A stretch of DNA of 64,000 bases from an uncultured Oscillospiraceae bacterium. GTDB lineage: Bacteria > Bacillota > Clostridia > Oscillospirales > Oscillospiraceae. The DNA is taken from assembly GCA_934589155.1 (NCBI GenBank), contig CAKTNP010000001.1, positions 1 through 64,000 of the forward strand, in the 5' to 3' direction. A program made the translations under genes and the position numbers. Below the pieces are notes generated by a model. That model was not told the origin of the DNA. It worked only from the letters and a program-made list of their open reading frames with translations, and ran no database searches. Shown in pieces: positions 41,044 to 49,356 of the stretch (position 1 is the stretch's first letter; the number at the start of each line of letters is the position of its first letter).

Positions 41044-41575
41044 AGAGAAGATCGAAAAAGAGCTGGCGGCGCTGCCCTTGTACATTTATGCCTGGGTAGA
41101 CCCCCGGACCCTGGAATTTTCCGAGCGGGTCCGATGGGTGTGCCGGCATGAGTGCACCATGTACGGCAAAAGCTGGGCCTGCCCCCCGGGGGTGGGCACC
41201 GTGGCGGAATGCCGGGAAAAGTGCCTGGGCTACAGCGGCTGCCTCATGATCTCCAGTCTGACGGAGGTGGAGGACATCTCCGATCTGGAGGCTACCCTGG
41301 CTACCAGAAAGGACCACGAGGCCCTGACGGACCGGGTAGGGGAGATCCTGCGGGGGTCCGGAGCGGAGCCCTATATTCTCTCCACCGAGGCCTGCGCCAT
41401 CTGCCCCCGCTGTGCCATTCTGGACGGGGAGCCCTGCCGGTTTCCGGAGAAAATGCACCCCTGCGTGGAAAGCCAGGGCATCAATATCATTCCGACCCTG
41501 GAAGAAAACGGCCTGGAATTTCAGTATGGGGAAAACGTGGTCACCTGGGTGTCCCTGCTGCTGTTCCGGGAGTAA
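41036..41575 (+). CDS. DUF2284 metal-binding protein
   Basis: This 179-residue protein has the Cys-rich pattern of DUF2284: CRHECTMYGKSWACPPG at about residues 40-56, CREKCLGYSGC, and TEACAICPRCAILDGEPCRFPEKMHPC near 122-148. The arrangement suggests metal or iron-sulfur binding, but the biochemical role of the family is unknown. It overlaps the phosphatase gene, so it depends on the same transcript and would feel any polar effect of the element. A terminator follows. Confidence 0.85.
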   Translation: MDKEKIEKELAALPLYIYAWVDPRTLEFSERVRWVCRHECTMYGKSWACPPGVGTVAECREKCLGYSGCLMISSLTEVEDISDLEATLATRKDHEALTDRVGEILRGSGAEPYILSTEACAICPRCAILDGEPCRFPEKMHPCVESQGINIIPTLEENGLEFQYGENVVTWVSLLLFRE

Positions 41576-41583
41576 AGCCGTCT

Positions 41584-41606
41584 GGCCGCCGCCAGGCGGC
41601 CTTTTT
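41584..41606 (+). terminator. Terminator after the DUF2284 gene
   Basis: GGCCGCC (41584-41590) pairs with GGCGGCC (41595-41601), followed by TTTTT. Confidence 0.85.
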
Positions 41607-41616
41607 GTTCTTTTTG

Positions 41617-41650
41617 GTTTACATAACACAAAAACGAGAATTATGCAAAG
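41617..41650. promoter_or_regulatory. Dyad element resembling the sites before pstS
   Basis: GTTTACATAA (41617-41626) and TTATGCAAAG (41641-41650) are inverted half-sites 14 bp apart, just upstream of the wall-polymer promoter. The half-sites match the array at 46092-46339. Confidence 0.4.
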
Positions 41651-41681
41651 ACACGATTTTGACGGGAACGGGTGAATATGG

Positions 41682-41710
41682 TTGCAAATCGAAGGAAATT
41701 GAGATATAAT
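41682..41710 (+). promoter_or_regulatory. Promoter of the wall-polymer operon
   Basis: TTGCAA (41682-41687) and TATAAT (41705-41710) have a 17-bp spacer. Confidence 0.75.
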
Positions 41711-41762
41711 AGCCGCCTAGAGCCCCGGTCAGGCCGGGAAAGGGGAAAGGAAGAACCATCCT

Positions 41763-42998
41763 ATGAGACTGTACATTGACCCGGGCACGGGCAGCATGCT
41801 CTTTGCCATTCTGATCGGCGTGTTCAGCGCGGCGCTGTATGCCCTCAGGACCGGCTTTATCAAGCTCCGGTTTCTTCTCAGCGGCGGCAAAAAGGTGGAG
41901 GGGCAGGCGGAAAAGACGCCCCTTGTGATCTTCTCTGATGACAAGCGGTATTGGCCCGTGTTCCGGCCCGTGTGCCGGGAGCTGGATCGGCGGGGCGTTG
42001 ACGTGCTGTACCTCACGGCCTCCCGGGACGACCCGGCCCTGGACAGCGGCCTGCCCCATGTGAAGGGGGAGTTTATCGGCGAGGGCAACCGGGCCTTTGC
42101 CAAGCTGAATTTTCTGAAGGCCAACCTGCTGCTGTCCACCACTCCCGGCCTGGACGTGTATCAGTGGAAGCGGTCCAAGGACGTGGATTTTTACGTGCAC
42201 ATGCTCCACGCCCCGGCGGAGATCACGGGCTACCGGATGTTCGGTGTGGACTATTATGACGGCCTGCTGCTGTCGGGCCGGTACCAGGTGGAGGACGACC
42301 GGGCCCTGGAAAAGCTCCGGGACCTGCCGCCCAAGGACATCGCCGTGATCGGCATTCCCTATATGGACGACATGGCCGCCCGGCTGGAAAAGGACGGCCC
42401 CCTGCCGCACCACGAGCGGACGGTGCTGCTGGCACCCTCCTGGGGACCCAGCGCCATTTTCAAAAAATACGGCGGAAAGATCATCGACGTGCTGCTGGAA
42501 ACGGGGTACCATGTGATCATCCGGCCCCATCCCCAGTCCTTTGCCTCCGAAAAAGAGCTGATGGAGGAGCTGCAGGGGCGGTATCCCAACTCCGACCGGC
42601 TGGAGTGGAATCGGGACACGGACAACTATGAGGTCCTGCGCCGGGCGGATCTGCTGATCTCCGACTTCTCCGGCGTGACCTTTGACTTCTCCCTGGTCTA
42701 CGACAAGCCCGTGATCTATGCCGACACGGAGTTTGACAAGGGTCCCTATGATGCCTGGTGGCTGGATACCCCCTTCTGGACCCTGACGGCTCTGCCCCGG
42801 ATCGGCGCCAGGCTGACCCCGGAAAACATGGGGGACCTGAAAAACATGATAGACCGGTGCCTGGAGGATCCCCGGTATGCCGAGGGACGGCGCCAGGTCC
42901 GGCAGGAGACCTGGGAGCACCCCGGTGAGGGAGCCCGTCGGGCGGCGGATTACCTGGAGGCCAAGCTTCGGGAGCTGACGGCAAAGGAGGGAGCGTAA
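41763..42998 (+). CDS. CDP-glycerol glycerophosphotransferase-family protein
   Basis: This 411-residue protein has one N-terminal membrane segment (LYIDPGTGSMLFAILIGVF) followed by a GT-B fold. TagB/TagF-like segments include LLLSTTPGLDVYQWKRS, VHMLHAPAEITGYRMFGVDYYDGLLLSG, VIIRPHPQSFASEKE and LLISDFSGVTFDFSLVYDKPVIY. The family adds glycerol phosphate units from CDP-glycerol to wall teichoic acid precursors or exported glycans. The gene has its own promoter and is 3 nt from a fusion protein with a LtaS-like domain, which supports a role in phosphate-containing surface polymers. Confidence 0.85.
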   Translation: MRLYIDPGTGSMLFAILIGVFSAALYALRTGFIKLRFLLSGGKKVEGQAEKTPLVIFSDDKRYWPVFRPVCRELDRRGVDVLYLTASRDDPALDSGLPHVKGEFIGEGNRAFAKLNFLKANLLLSTTPGLDVYQWKRSKDVDFYVHMLHAPAEITGYRMFGVDYYDGLLLSGRYQVEDDRALEKLRDLPPKDIAVIGIPYMDDMAARLEKDGPLPHHERTVLLAPSWGPSAIFKKYGGKIIDVLLETGYHVIIRPHPQSFASEKELMEELQGRYPNSDRLEWNRDTDNYEVLRRADLLISDFSGVTFDFSLVYDKPVIYADTEFDKGPYDAWWLDTPFWTLTALPRIGARLTPENMGDLKNMIDRCLEDPRYAEGRRQVRQETWEHPGEGARRAADYLEAKLRELTAKEGA

Positions 42999-43001
42999 AA
43001 C

Positions 43002-45752
43002 ATGACCTTCGGAGAGATTTTGACGACCCTGTTCATCGGGCCTCTGCAGCTGCTGTTTGAGACCGTCTTCACCGTGGCGAATCAGATGGTCCGGAATCCG
43101 GGCCTGTCCATTGTGGCTTTGAGCCTGGCCATGAACTTCCTGGTGCTGCCCCTTTACAAGCGGGCCGACGCCATGCAGGAAGAGGAACGGCAGACGGAGC
43201 TGAAGCTCCGCAAGGGCGTGGCCCACATCAAAAAGGTGTTCCGGGGCGATGAGCGGATGATGATGCTCCAGACCTATTACCGGCAGAACCACTATAAGCC
43301 CTCCTATGTTCTGAAAGGCGCCGCCTCTCTGCTGCTGGAGATCCCCTTCTTCATTGCGGCCTACCGGTTCCTGTCGGGGCTGAAGCTCTTAAACGGCGTG
43401 TCCTTCGGTCCTATCGGGGACCTGGGCCGGCCCGACGGCATGCTGGTGCTGGGGAGCCTGACTCTGAACCTGCTGCCCATACTCATGACCGCCATCAACC
43501 TGGTGTCCTGCGTGATCTATACCAAGGGCAGCCTGCCCAAGACCAAGATCCAGCTCTACGCCATGGCCGTCTTTTTCCTGTTCTTCCTGTACGGCTCCCC
43601 TTCAGGCCTGGTGTTCTACTGGACCCTCAACAACCTGTTCTCCCTGTGCAAGACCCTGTGCTATAAGTCCAAGGGAGCCCGGAAGACGTTGAAGATCCTG
43701 GCTTCCCTGACCGGCATTTTCGCGGCGGTGTACGGCCTGTTCTTCTATGAGTTCCGGAGCCCCCGGAGGTGTATCCTGATCCTGGGCCTGGCCCTGGTGC
43801 TGCAGCTGCCTCTGCTTTGGGGCCGGTTCAAGACCCTGGGCCACATCGGCCGGGCGGAGAAAGAGCCCCGGCCCAGCGGAAAGCTGTTTTTCTCCGGGGC
43901 TCTGTTTCTGGCAACGCTGACGGGACTTCTGATCCCCACCACGGTGCTCCACGCCTCCCCCCAGGAGTTCCTGGACAGCACCCTGTTTTACCATCCCCTG
44001 TGGTATGCGGTCAGCGCCCTGTGCCTGGCCCTGGGCACCTTTGTGATCTGGCTGGGGATCTTCTACTGGCTGGCCAAGCCCGTCGTCCGGGCCGGAATGG
44101 AGGAGCTGGTATGGATCCTCTGCGGCGTGGGCCTGGCAGACTATATGTTCTTCGGCCGGAAGCTGGGGAATCTGTCGGCGGACCTGGTCTTTGACGCGGG
44201 CCTGGTCTTTACCCGGCGGGAGTATCTTCTGAATTTCGCCGTTGTGGTGCTGTTGGCCCTGTGCCTGTGGTTCCTGGCCCGGCGCTTCCGGCAGAAGCTG
44301 GCCTGGGCCCTGGTGGTGGCCAGTCTGGCGGCGGCGGGAATGTCCGGCTACAACATGGTGGGCATTGCGGACTCCGTGAGGACGGCCCTGGCTCAGGATA
44401 CGATCCAGGAGGGCCAGCCGGAGATCACCCTGAGCAAAACGGAGAAAAACGTGGTGGTCCTGATGCTGGACCGGGGCATGAACGCCTACATTCCCTATAT
44501 TATGAACGAAAAGCCGGAGCTGAAAGAGCAATTTGCGGGCTTTACCTATTTCACCAACGTGACCTCCCTGGGCATGAAGACCAATTTCAGCGCTCCGTCC
44601 CTGTTCGGCGGGTATGAGTACACCCCGGCTAAGCTGAACCGGCGGTCCGGCGAGACCCTGGCCCAGAAGCATGACGAGGCACTGCGGGTCCTGCCGGCGG
44701 TGTTCGGGTCGGAGGACTATGAGGTCACGGTCATGGACCCGCCCTATGCCGGATATCAGTGGAAGTCGGACCTGTCCATCTATGACGATCTGCCCAATGT
44801 CAAGGCCTATATCTCCGAGGGCGCTTTTTCCGACCCTGCCCTTCAGCAGAAGTCCATTACCGCCAACAAGCGGAATTTCTTCTGCTTCGGCGTTATGAAG
44901 ACCATGCCTTTGTATCTGCAGCAGACCTTCTACAATTCGGGCACCTATAACCAGGGGGACGGGGCCCAGGGCGGTGCCCAGTCCGTGACCGGGCCCTATA
45001 CGGCCAGCGGCCAGAGCGTCGCCTTCCTCAAGGCTTACAGCGTGCTGACCAACCTGACCAATATGACGAAGGTCACCCAGGACGGCAGGGGCCAGGTGCT
45101 CCTGATGGTCAACGATTCCACCCACGATGTGGATATGCTCCAGGAGCCGGACTATGTGCCGGCCCAGACCGTGGACAACGGGAGCTTTGAAGCGGAGAAC
45201 GCCGGGCGCTTTACGGTGGACGGCAGGACCCTGACCATGGAAAATGCCGTGCAGTACACCCACTATCAGTGCAACATGGCTGCCATGATCCAGCTGGGGG
45301 CCTGGTTCGACAGTCTGCGGGAGCAGGGAGTCTACGACAACACCAGGATCATTCTGGTGTCCGACCACGGCCACGGCATGGGCCAGGTGCCGGAGCTGAT
45401 CCAGGAGGACGGCATGGACGCCGAGGCCTTCTATGCTCTGCTCATGGTAAAGGACTTCGGAGCCACGGAGTTCACCACCTCCGACGAATTTATGACAGTG
45501 GCGGATGTGCCCACCCTGGCCACCCAGGACCTGATCCGGGATCCCACCAACCCCTTCACGGGCAATCCTATCAATTCCGAGGATAAGACCGCCCATGACC
45601 AATATCTGTTCCAATCCTATGACTGGAACATTACCGTGAACAACGGGAATACCTTCCTGCCCGGGGACTGGTACACGGTCCATGATGATATTTGGGATCG
45701 GGACAACTGGAAGCTGGTGGCAGAGAATACGGTGCTGGACACGGAGCGGTAA
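43002..45752 (+). CDS. YidC/Oxa1-like domain fused to an LtaS-like sulfatase-fold domain
   Basis: This 916-residue membrane protein has a YidC/Oxa1-like part at about residues 15-225 (PLYKRADAMQEEERQTELKL, YYRQNHYKPSYVLKGAASLL, LEIPFFIAAYRFLS). A second hydrophobic block follows at about 230-460, then an extracellular alkaline-phosphatase-superfamily domain at about 480-880 with VVVLMLDRGMNAYIPYI, SLGMKTNFSAPSLFGG (candidate Thr nucleophile) and ILVSDHGHGMGQ. The last domain resembles polyglycerolphosphate synthases and phosphoethanolamine transferases. Coupling with the upstream glycerophosphotransferase suggests assembly of a phosphate-rich polymer; the insertase part may be structural rather than a working insertase. 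Confidence 0.8.
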   Translation: MTFGEILTTLFIGPLQLLFETVFTVANQMVRNPGLSIVALSLAMNFLVLPLYKRADAMQEEERQTELKLRKGVAHIKKVFRGDERMMMLQTYYRQNHYKPSYVLKGAASLLLEIPFFIAAYRFLSGLKLLNGVSFGPIGDLGRPDGMLVLGSLTLNLLPILMTAINLVSCVIYTKGSLPKTKIQLYAMAVFFLFFLYGSPSGLVFYWTLNNLFSLCKTLCYKSKGARKTLKILASLTGIFAAVYGLFFYEFRSPRRCILILGLALVLQLPLLWGRFKTLGHIGRAEKEPRPSGKLFFSGALFLATLTGLLIPTTVLHASPQEFLDSTLFYHPLWYAVSALCLALGTFVIWLGIFYWLAKPVVRAGMEELVWILCGVGLADYMFFGRKLGNLSADLVFDAGLVFTRREYLLNFAVVVLLALCLWFLARRFRQKLAWALVVASLAAAGMSGYNMVGIADSVRTALAQDTIQEGQPEITLSKTEKNVVVLMLDRGMNAYIPYIMNEKPELKEQFAGFTYFTNVTSLGMKTNFSAPSLFGGYEYTPAKLNRRSGETLAQKHDEALRVLPAVFGSEDYEVTVMDPPYAGYQWKSDLSIYDDLPNVKAYISEGAFSDPALQQKSITANKRNFFCFGVMKTMPLYLQQTFYNSGTYNQGDGAQGGAQSVTGPYTASGQSVAFLKAYSVLTNLTNMTKVTQDGRGQVLLMVNDSTHDVDMLQEPDYVPAQTVDNGSFEAENAGRFTVDGRTLTMENAVQYTHYQCNMAAMIQLGAWFDSLREQGVYDNTRIILVSDHGHGMGQVPELIQEDGMDAEAFYALLMVKDFGATEFTTSDEFMTVADVPTLATQDLIRDPTNPFTGNPINSEDKTAHDQYLFQSYDWNITVNNGNTFLPGDWYTVHDDIWDRDNWKLVAENTVLDTER

Positions 45753-45860
45753 AAAATCGGGGTCACCCGGCCAACGCCGGAAGGCCCCGGCGGGTTTCCG
45801 GGCTCCTTCGGGGAAGGCTTTGGCGTTGATATTTTCTGCGGCAGGAACTATTATAGTATC

Positions 45861-45932
45861 AGAGACGGATATAGCGTTTTTGTCGGGTCCCGGCGACGGG
45901 TTCGCGGCTATCGCTATATTCGTCTCTTTTTT
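45861..45932 (+). terminator. Large hairpin terminator after the fusion-protein gene
   Basis: AGAGACGGATATAGCG (45861-45876) pairs with CGCTATATTCGTCTCT (45912-45927) with one mismatch, and six or more T follow. The 35-nt loop carries its own small GC stem. Confidence 0.8.
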
Positions 45933-46091
45933 GGGAACGGTATGCACGGTTTCGATGTTTTCAGGAACCGCCAGCCGGAGGAAAAGTTCCCGCCGAAGAG
46001 GGCAGACTGCGCGCAGGAAGGCTGGCGCATCATTGGATACAGGGGAAATCGCCCGGTTTTTTGCGGGCCTTCCGTGAAGGATAAAACGAAA

Positions 46092-46339
46092 GTTTACATA
46101 AAACATATTATGGAAAACCGAACGATATTCAGCCGCACCCATGGGCTCAGTCAACGGTGGTGCGGGGGAGAAATCATGCATGGGTTGATTGCTTGAAGGT
46201 TGACATAAATATAATTATGGGAAACAAACGGCTGAAATAAGCCGCTTTGGTTACGTGGAAGGAAACATAAAAAAATTATCGTAAACCATAAAAAGCAGAC
46301 GGAGCCAACAGTTTACATAAGAATATAGTTATGGGAAAC
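46092..46339. repeat. Array of four dyad repeats upstream of pstS
   Basis: Inverted half-sites GTTTACATAA and TTATGGGAAAC, 5-8 bp apart, occur at 46092-46118, 46199-46225, 46261-46286 and 46311-46339, with small variations. Each copy is an imperfect palindrome of about 27 bp. The array suggests cooperative binding by a regulator. A looser copy precedes the wall-polymer operon at 41617-41650. Confidence 0.7.
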
Positions 46340-46408
46340 TCCTGCCGTTTGCCGGTCCGCTGCGCCGCCGGGCTGGGGCTCCCGCCGCCGCGAAATCGGG
46401 CCGGATCC

Positions 46409-46455
46409 TTTACAGGGATCCAACATTGGCTCCGATCTTTTACAAGGTCTTAACA
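46409..46455 (+). promoter_or_regulatory. Two tandem Pho boxes
   Basis: TTTACA-5-CCAACA (46409-46425) and TTTACA-5-TTAACA (46439-46455) are direct repeats 30 bp apart. The second fits the Gram-positive PhoP box exactly (two TTAACA-like hexamers 5 bp apart). Confidence 0.75.
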
Positions 46456-46488
46456 CTACCGCGGTTTCGGATTTCACAGAGCCGTCGG

Positions 46489-46494
46489 TATAAT
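46489..46494 (+). promoter_or_regulatory. -10 element of the pst operon
   Basis: TATAAT lies about 33 bp after the second Pho box; the sequence 17 bp upstream (TTCGGA) is a poor -35, as expected for an activator-dependent promoter. Confidence 0.65.
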
Positions 46495-46546
46495 AGGGGC
46501 GTTCCAAGGGAAATCAAAAAAGAAAATGACTAGGAGGTCATACAAC

Positions 46547-47431
46547 ATGAAAAAGATTCTTGCGATTGCACTTAGCGTGCTGATGGTCGCCGCCCTGTTT
46601 GCGAGCTGCGCCGGCACGGACCAGCCTGCCGCCTCCACTGACGGCAGAACTGCCGCATCCGACGCCCCCGAGACCAAGACCACCGAGCCCGCCGCCGTTT
46701 CCGGCACCGTTTCCACCGACGGCTCCACCTCCATGGAGAAGCTGGTGGAGATCCTCCAGGAGGTCTACAAGGAAAAGACCGGCGTGGACGTGACCTACAA
46801 CCCCACCGGCTCCGGCTCCGGCATCCAGGCCGTCAGCGAGGGCCGCTGCGACATCGGCCTGTCCAGCCGTGACCTGAAGGATGACGAGGTCGCCTCCGGC
46901 CTGGTTGGCACCGTGGTGGCCCTGGACGGCATCGCCATTGTGGTGAACCCTGCCAACCCCGTGTCCGACCTGACGGTGGAGCAGATCGCCGGCCTGTACA
47001 AGGGTGAGATCACCAACTGGAAGGACGTAGGCGGCGACGACGCCCCCGTGGTCCTCATCGGCCGTGAGGCCGGCTCCGGCACCCGGGACGGCTTCGAGTC
47101 CATCACCGACACCAAGGAAGCCTGCCAGTACGGCCAGGAGCTGACCTCCACCGGCGACGTCATCGCCACGGTGTCCGGCAACCCCAACGCCATCGGCTAT
47201 GCCTCCCTGTCTGCGGTAAACGACACGGTGAAGGCCCTGAAGGTGGGCGGCGTGGCCCCCTCCAATGAGACGGTCCAGGACGGCAGCTACGCCATCCAGC
47301 GTGACTTCGTGCTGGTCACCAAGAAGGACACCGCCCTCAGCGCCGCGGCCCAGGCCTTCTTCGACTTCGCCACCTCCGCCGAGGCCGACGAGTTCATCCT
47401 CAAGGCCGGTGCGGTGCCCGTGATCCGCTGA
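46547..47431 (+). CDS. pstS: Phosphate ABC transporter substrate-binding lipoprotein PstS
   Basis: This 294-residue protein has a lipoprotein signal with Cys21 (LFASC), a Thr/Ala-rich linker, and PstS signatures: VSTDGSTSMEKLVEIL (phosphate-binding loop), PTGSGSGIQAVSEGRCDIGLSSR, IALVV-like IAIVVNPANP, ITNWKDVGG, and REAGSGTRDGFE. It captures extracellular phosphate. The ATG at 46547 has TAGGAGGT upstream, preferred to the frame start at 46526 that includes the SD. Pho boxes upstream predict induction by phosphate limitation. Confidence 0.93.
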   Translation: MKKILAIALSVLMVAALFASCAGTDQPAASTDGRTAASDAPETKTTEPAAVSGTVSTDGSTSMEKLVEILQEVYKEKTGVDVTYNPTGSGSGIQAVSEGRCDIGLSSRDLKDDEVASGLVGTVVALDGIAIVVNPANPVSDLTVEQIAGLYKGEITNWKDVGGDDAPVVLIGREAGSGTRDGFESITDTKEACQYGQELTSTGDVIATVSGNPNAIGYASLSAVNDTVKALKVGGVAPSNETVQDGSYAIQRDFVLVTKKDTALSAAAQAFFDFATSAEADEFILKAGAVPVIR

Positions 47432-47447
47432 ACCGTTTCAAAATCGC

Positions 47448-47481
47448 AAAAAGGGGATCCGCCCGTGCGGATGCCCTTTTT
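47448..47481 (+). terminator. Readthrough terminator between pstS and pstC
   Basis: AAAAAGGGGATCCGC pairs with GCGGATGCCCTTTTT with one bulged or mismatched position. It would make pstS the most abundant product of the operon. Confidence 0.8.
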
Positions 47482-47504
47482 GCCATAGCTGTAAGGAGTA
47501 CGAT

Positions 47505-48482
47505 ATGAAACATGAATTGACTGCCGGAGGGGCGGAGCCCCGGGAGCTGGGGGCTGCCTGCCGCCGGGCCCGGGGGACCGGCGCCCGGAAGGCTGCGGAG
47601 ATATGGAAGGCCGTGTCCGGGAAGGTGAGCCGGGCTATGGAAAAGGTCATGAAGGCTGTGTTCCTGGTTTGCGGCGTTCTGGCCATTGCCTTTGTGCTGT
47701 TCGTAACGGTGTACCTCATCATTGCGGGTCTGCCCGCCATTCGGAAGATCGGCCTTGTGAACTTCCTCTTCGGCAAGGTCTGGGCCTCCACGGCTTCGGA
47801 TCCCAGATTCGGCATCCTGCCTTTTATTCTGACCTCCGTGTACGGCACCTTCGGCGCCATTTTGATCGGCGTGCCCGTGGGCCTGCTTACCGCCGTGTTC
47901 CTGGCGAAAATGGCCCCCAAGGGCCTGGCTGCCGTGGTGCGGCCCGCCGTGGACCTGTTGGCGGGGATCCCCTCCGTGGTCTACGGTCTGGTGGGCATGA
48001 TCGTGCTGGTGCCCTTTGTCCGGGAGACCTTCCACCTGCCCGACGGCGCCAACCTGTTCTCCGCCATTATCATTCTGGCCATTATGATCCTGCCTTCCAT
48101 CATCAGCGTGTCGGAAACGGCTCTGCTGGCGGTGCCCAAGGAGTATGAGGAGGCCAGCCTGGCCCTGGGGGCCACCAAGACAGAGACCGTGTTCAAGGTC
48201 AGCCTTCCCGCCGCCTCCAGCGGCGTGGCCACCGCCATCGTCCTGGGCATCGGCCGGGCCATCGGCGAGGCCATGGCCGTCATGATGGTGGCGGGCAACG
48301 TGGCCAATATGCCCGGCATTTTCAAGAGCGTCCGGTTTCTGACCACCGCCGTGGCCAGCGAAATGTCCTATTCCGGCGGCCTCCAGCGCCAGGCGCTGTT
48401 CTCCATCGCACTGGTGCTGTTCGGATTCATCATGGTCATCAACCTGATCCTGAACACCCTGATGAAAAGGGCCAGAAAGTGA
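47505..48482 (+). CDS. pstC: Phosphate ABC transporter permease PstC
   Basis: This 325-residue permease has six core membrane segments and the conserved LTAVFLAKMAPKG, DLLAGIPSVVYGLVGM, ALLAVPKEYEEASLALGATK (ATPase-contact loop) and IGRAIGEAMAVMMVAGN motifs. About 45 hydrophilic residues before the first membrane segment are longer than usual and rich in Ala and Arg; AAGGAG lies 8 nt before the ATG, supporting this start. It pairs with PstA. Confidence 0.9.
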   Translation: MKHELTAGGAEPRELGAACRRARGTGARKAAEIWKAVSGKVSRAMEKVMKAVFLVCGVLAIAFVLFVTVYLIIAGLPAIRKIGLVNFLFGKVWASTASDPRFGILPFILTSVYGTFGAILIGVPVGLLTAVFLAKMAPKGLAAVVRPAVDLLAGIPSVVYGLVGMIVLVPFVRETFHLPDGANLFSAIIILAIMILPSIISVSETALLAVPKEYEEASLALGATKTETVFKVSLPAASSGVATAIVLGIGRAIGEAMAVMMVAGNVANMPGIFKSVRFLTTAVASEMSYSGGLQRQALFSIALVLFGFIMVINLILNTLMKRARK

Positions 48483-48489
48483 GGAAACC

Positions 48490-49344
48490 ATGAAGGAAAA
48501 ACTGTCGCTGCGCCGCCGGGGCTACCGGGCGGGGCTGGCTGTGCTCATGTATCTGGCGGCGGGGCTCACCTGCGCTTTGCTTGTGGGGCTCATTGCCTAT
48601 ATCTTCTACCGGGGTCTGGGCCATATTTCCTGGGAGTTCCTCTCCGGCACCCCCAGTGCCCTCCGGGATACCATCGGTATTTTCCCCAATATTCTCAATA
48701 CTCTTTATATCGTACTCATGACCCTCGTCGTGGTGCTGCCCCTGGGGGTGGGGGCCGCCATCTACCTGACGGAGTACGCCTCCAACCAGAAGCTGGTGAG
48801 CCTGATCGAGTTCGCCACGGAGACCCTGTCCGGCATCCCTTCCATCATCTACGGTCTGGTGGGCATGCTGTTCTTCGTTCAGTTCTGCGGCCTTCAGACC
48901 AGTCTCCTGGCCGGTGCCCTGACTCTCGTCATCGTGACCCTGCCCACCATTATCCGGACCACCCAGGAGAGCCTCAAGACCGTGCCCCAGAGCTATCGAG
49001 AGGGGGCTCTGGGCTTGGGGGCCGGAAAATGGCACATGATACGGACCGTGGTCCTGCCCTCCGCCGTGGACGGCATCGTAACGGGCTGCATCCTGGCTGT
49101 GGGCCGGATCGTGGGCGAGTCTGCCGCCCTGCTGTTCACCGCCGGCATGGCCAACGCCGTATTGACCCCCAAGCAGGCCCTGTCCAAAGGCAACTCCGGC
49201 GGCACCCTGACGGTGGCCATGTATCGATATGCCAAGGAGCGGGGCGAGTTCGACGTGGCCTTCGCCATTGCGGCCATTCTCCTGCTCCTGACCCTGCTCA
49301 TTAACTTCGCCGCCAAGGCCGCAGGCAAGAAACTGAAGAAATAA
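48490..49344 (+). CDS. pstA: Phosphate ABC transporter permease PstA
   Basis: This 284-residue permease has six membrane segments, with LGVGAAIYLTEYASNQKLV, ETLSGIPSIIYGLVGMLFF, ESLKTVPQSYREGALGLGAGKW (the coupling loop to PstB) and VGRIVGESAALLFTAGMA. It starts 7 nt after pstC behind GAGGAAACC. It forms the transmembrane channel together with PstC. Confidence 0.92.
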   Translation: MKEKLSLRRRGYRAGLAVLMYLAAGLTCALLVGLIAYIFYRGLGHISWEFLSGTPSALRDTIGIFPNILNTLYIVLMTLVVVLPLGVGAAIYLTEYASNQKLVSLIEFATETLSGIPSIIYGLVGMLFFVQFCGLQTSLLAGALTLVIVTLPTIIRTTQESLKTVPQSYREGALGLGAGKWHMIRTVVLPSAVDGIVTGCILAVGRIVGESAALLFTAGMANAVLTPKQALSKGNSGGTLTVAMYRYAKERGEFDVAFAIAAILLLLTLLINFAAKAAGKKLKK

Positions 49345-49356
49345 GGGAGAAAAATT

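Larger units (their letters stand above)
45753..46546. other. Long intergenic region upstream of pstS
   Basis: This stretch of almost 800 bases holds no convincing gene. It contains a large terminator (45861-45932), an array of four dyad repeats (46092-46339), two Pho boxes (46409-46455) and the pst promoter. Short open frames across it lack SD sequences and recognisable products. Confidence 0.7.

Noticed and set aside
43602..46181. Very long open frame on the minus strand (859 codons)
   Set aside because: It lies antisense to the YidC/LtaS-like fusion gene, is His/Gln/Gly/Pro-rich as expected from GC-rich codon shadows, and has no SD or recognisable domains.
45942..46196. Small gene upstream of pstS
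   Set aside because: It starts in the terminator tail, lacks an SD and crosses the dyad repeats.
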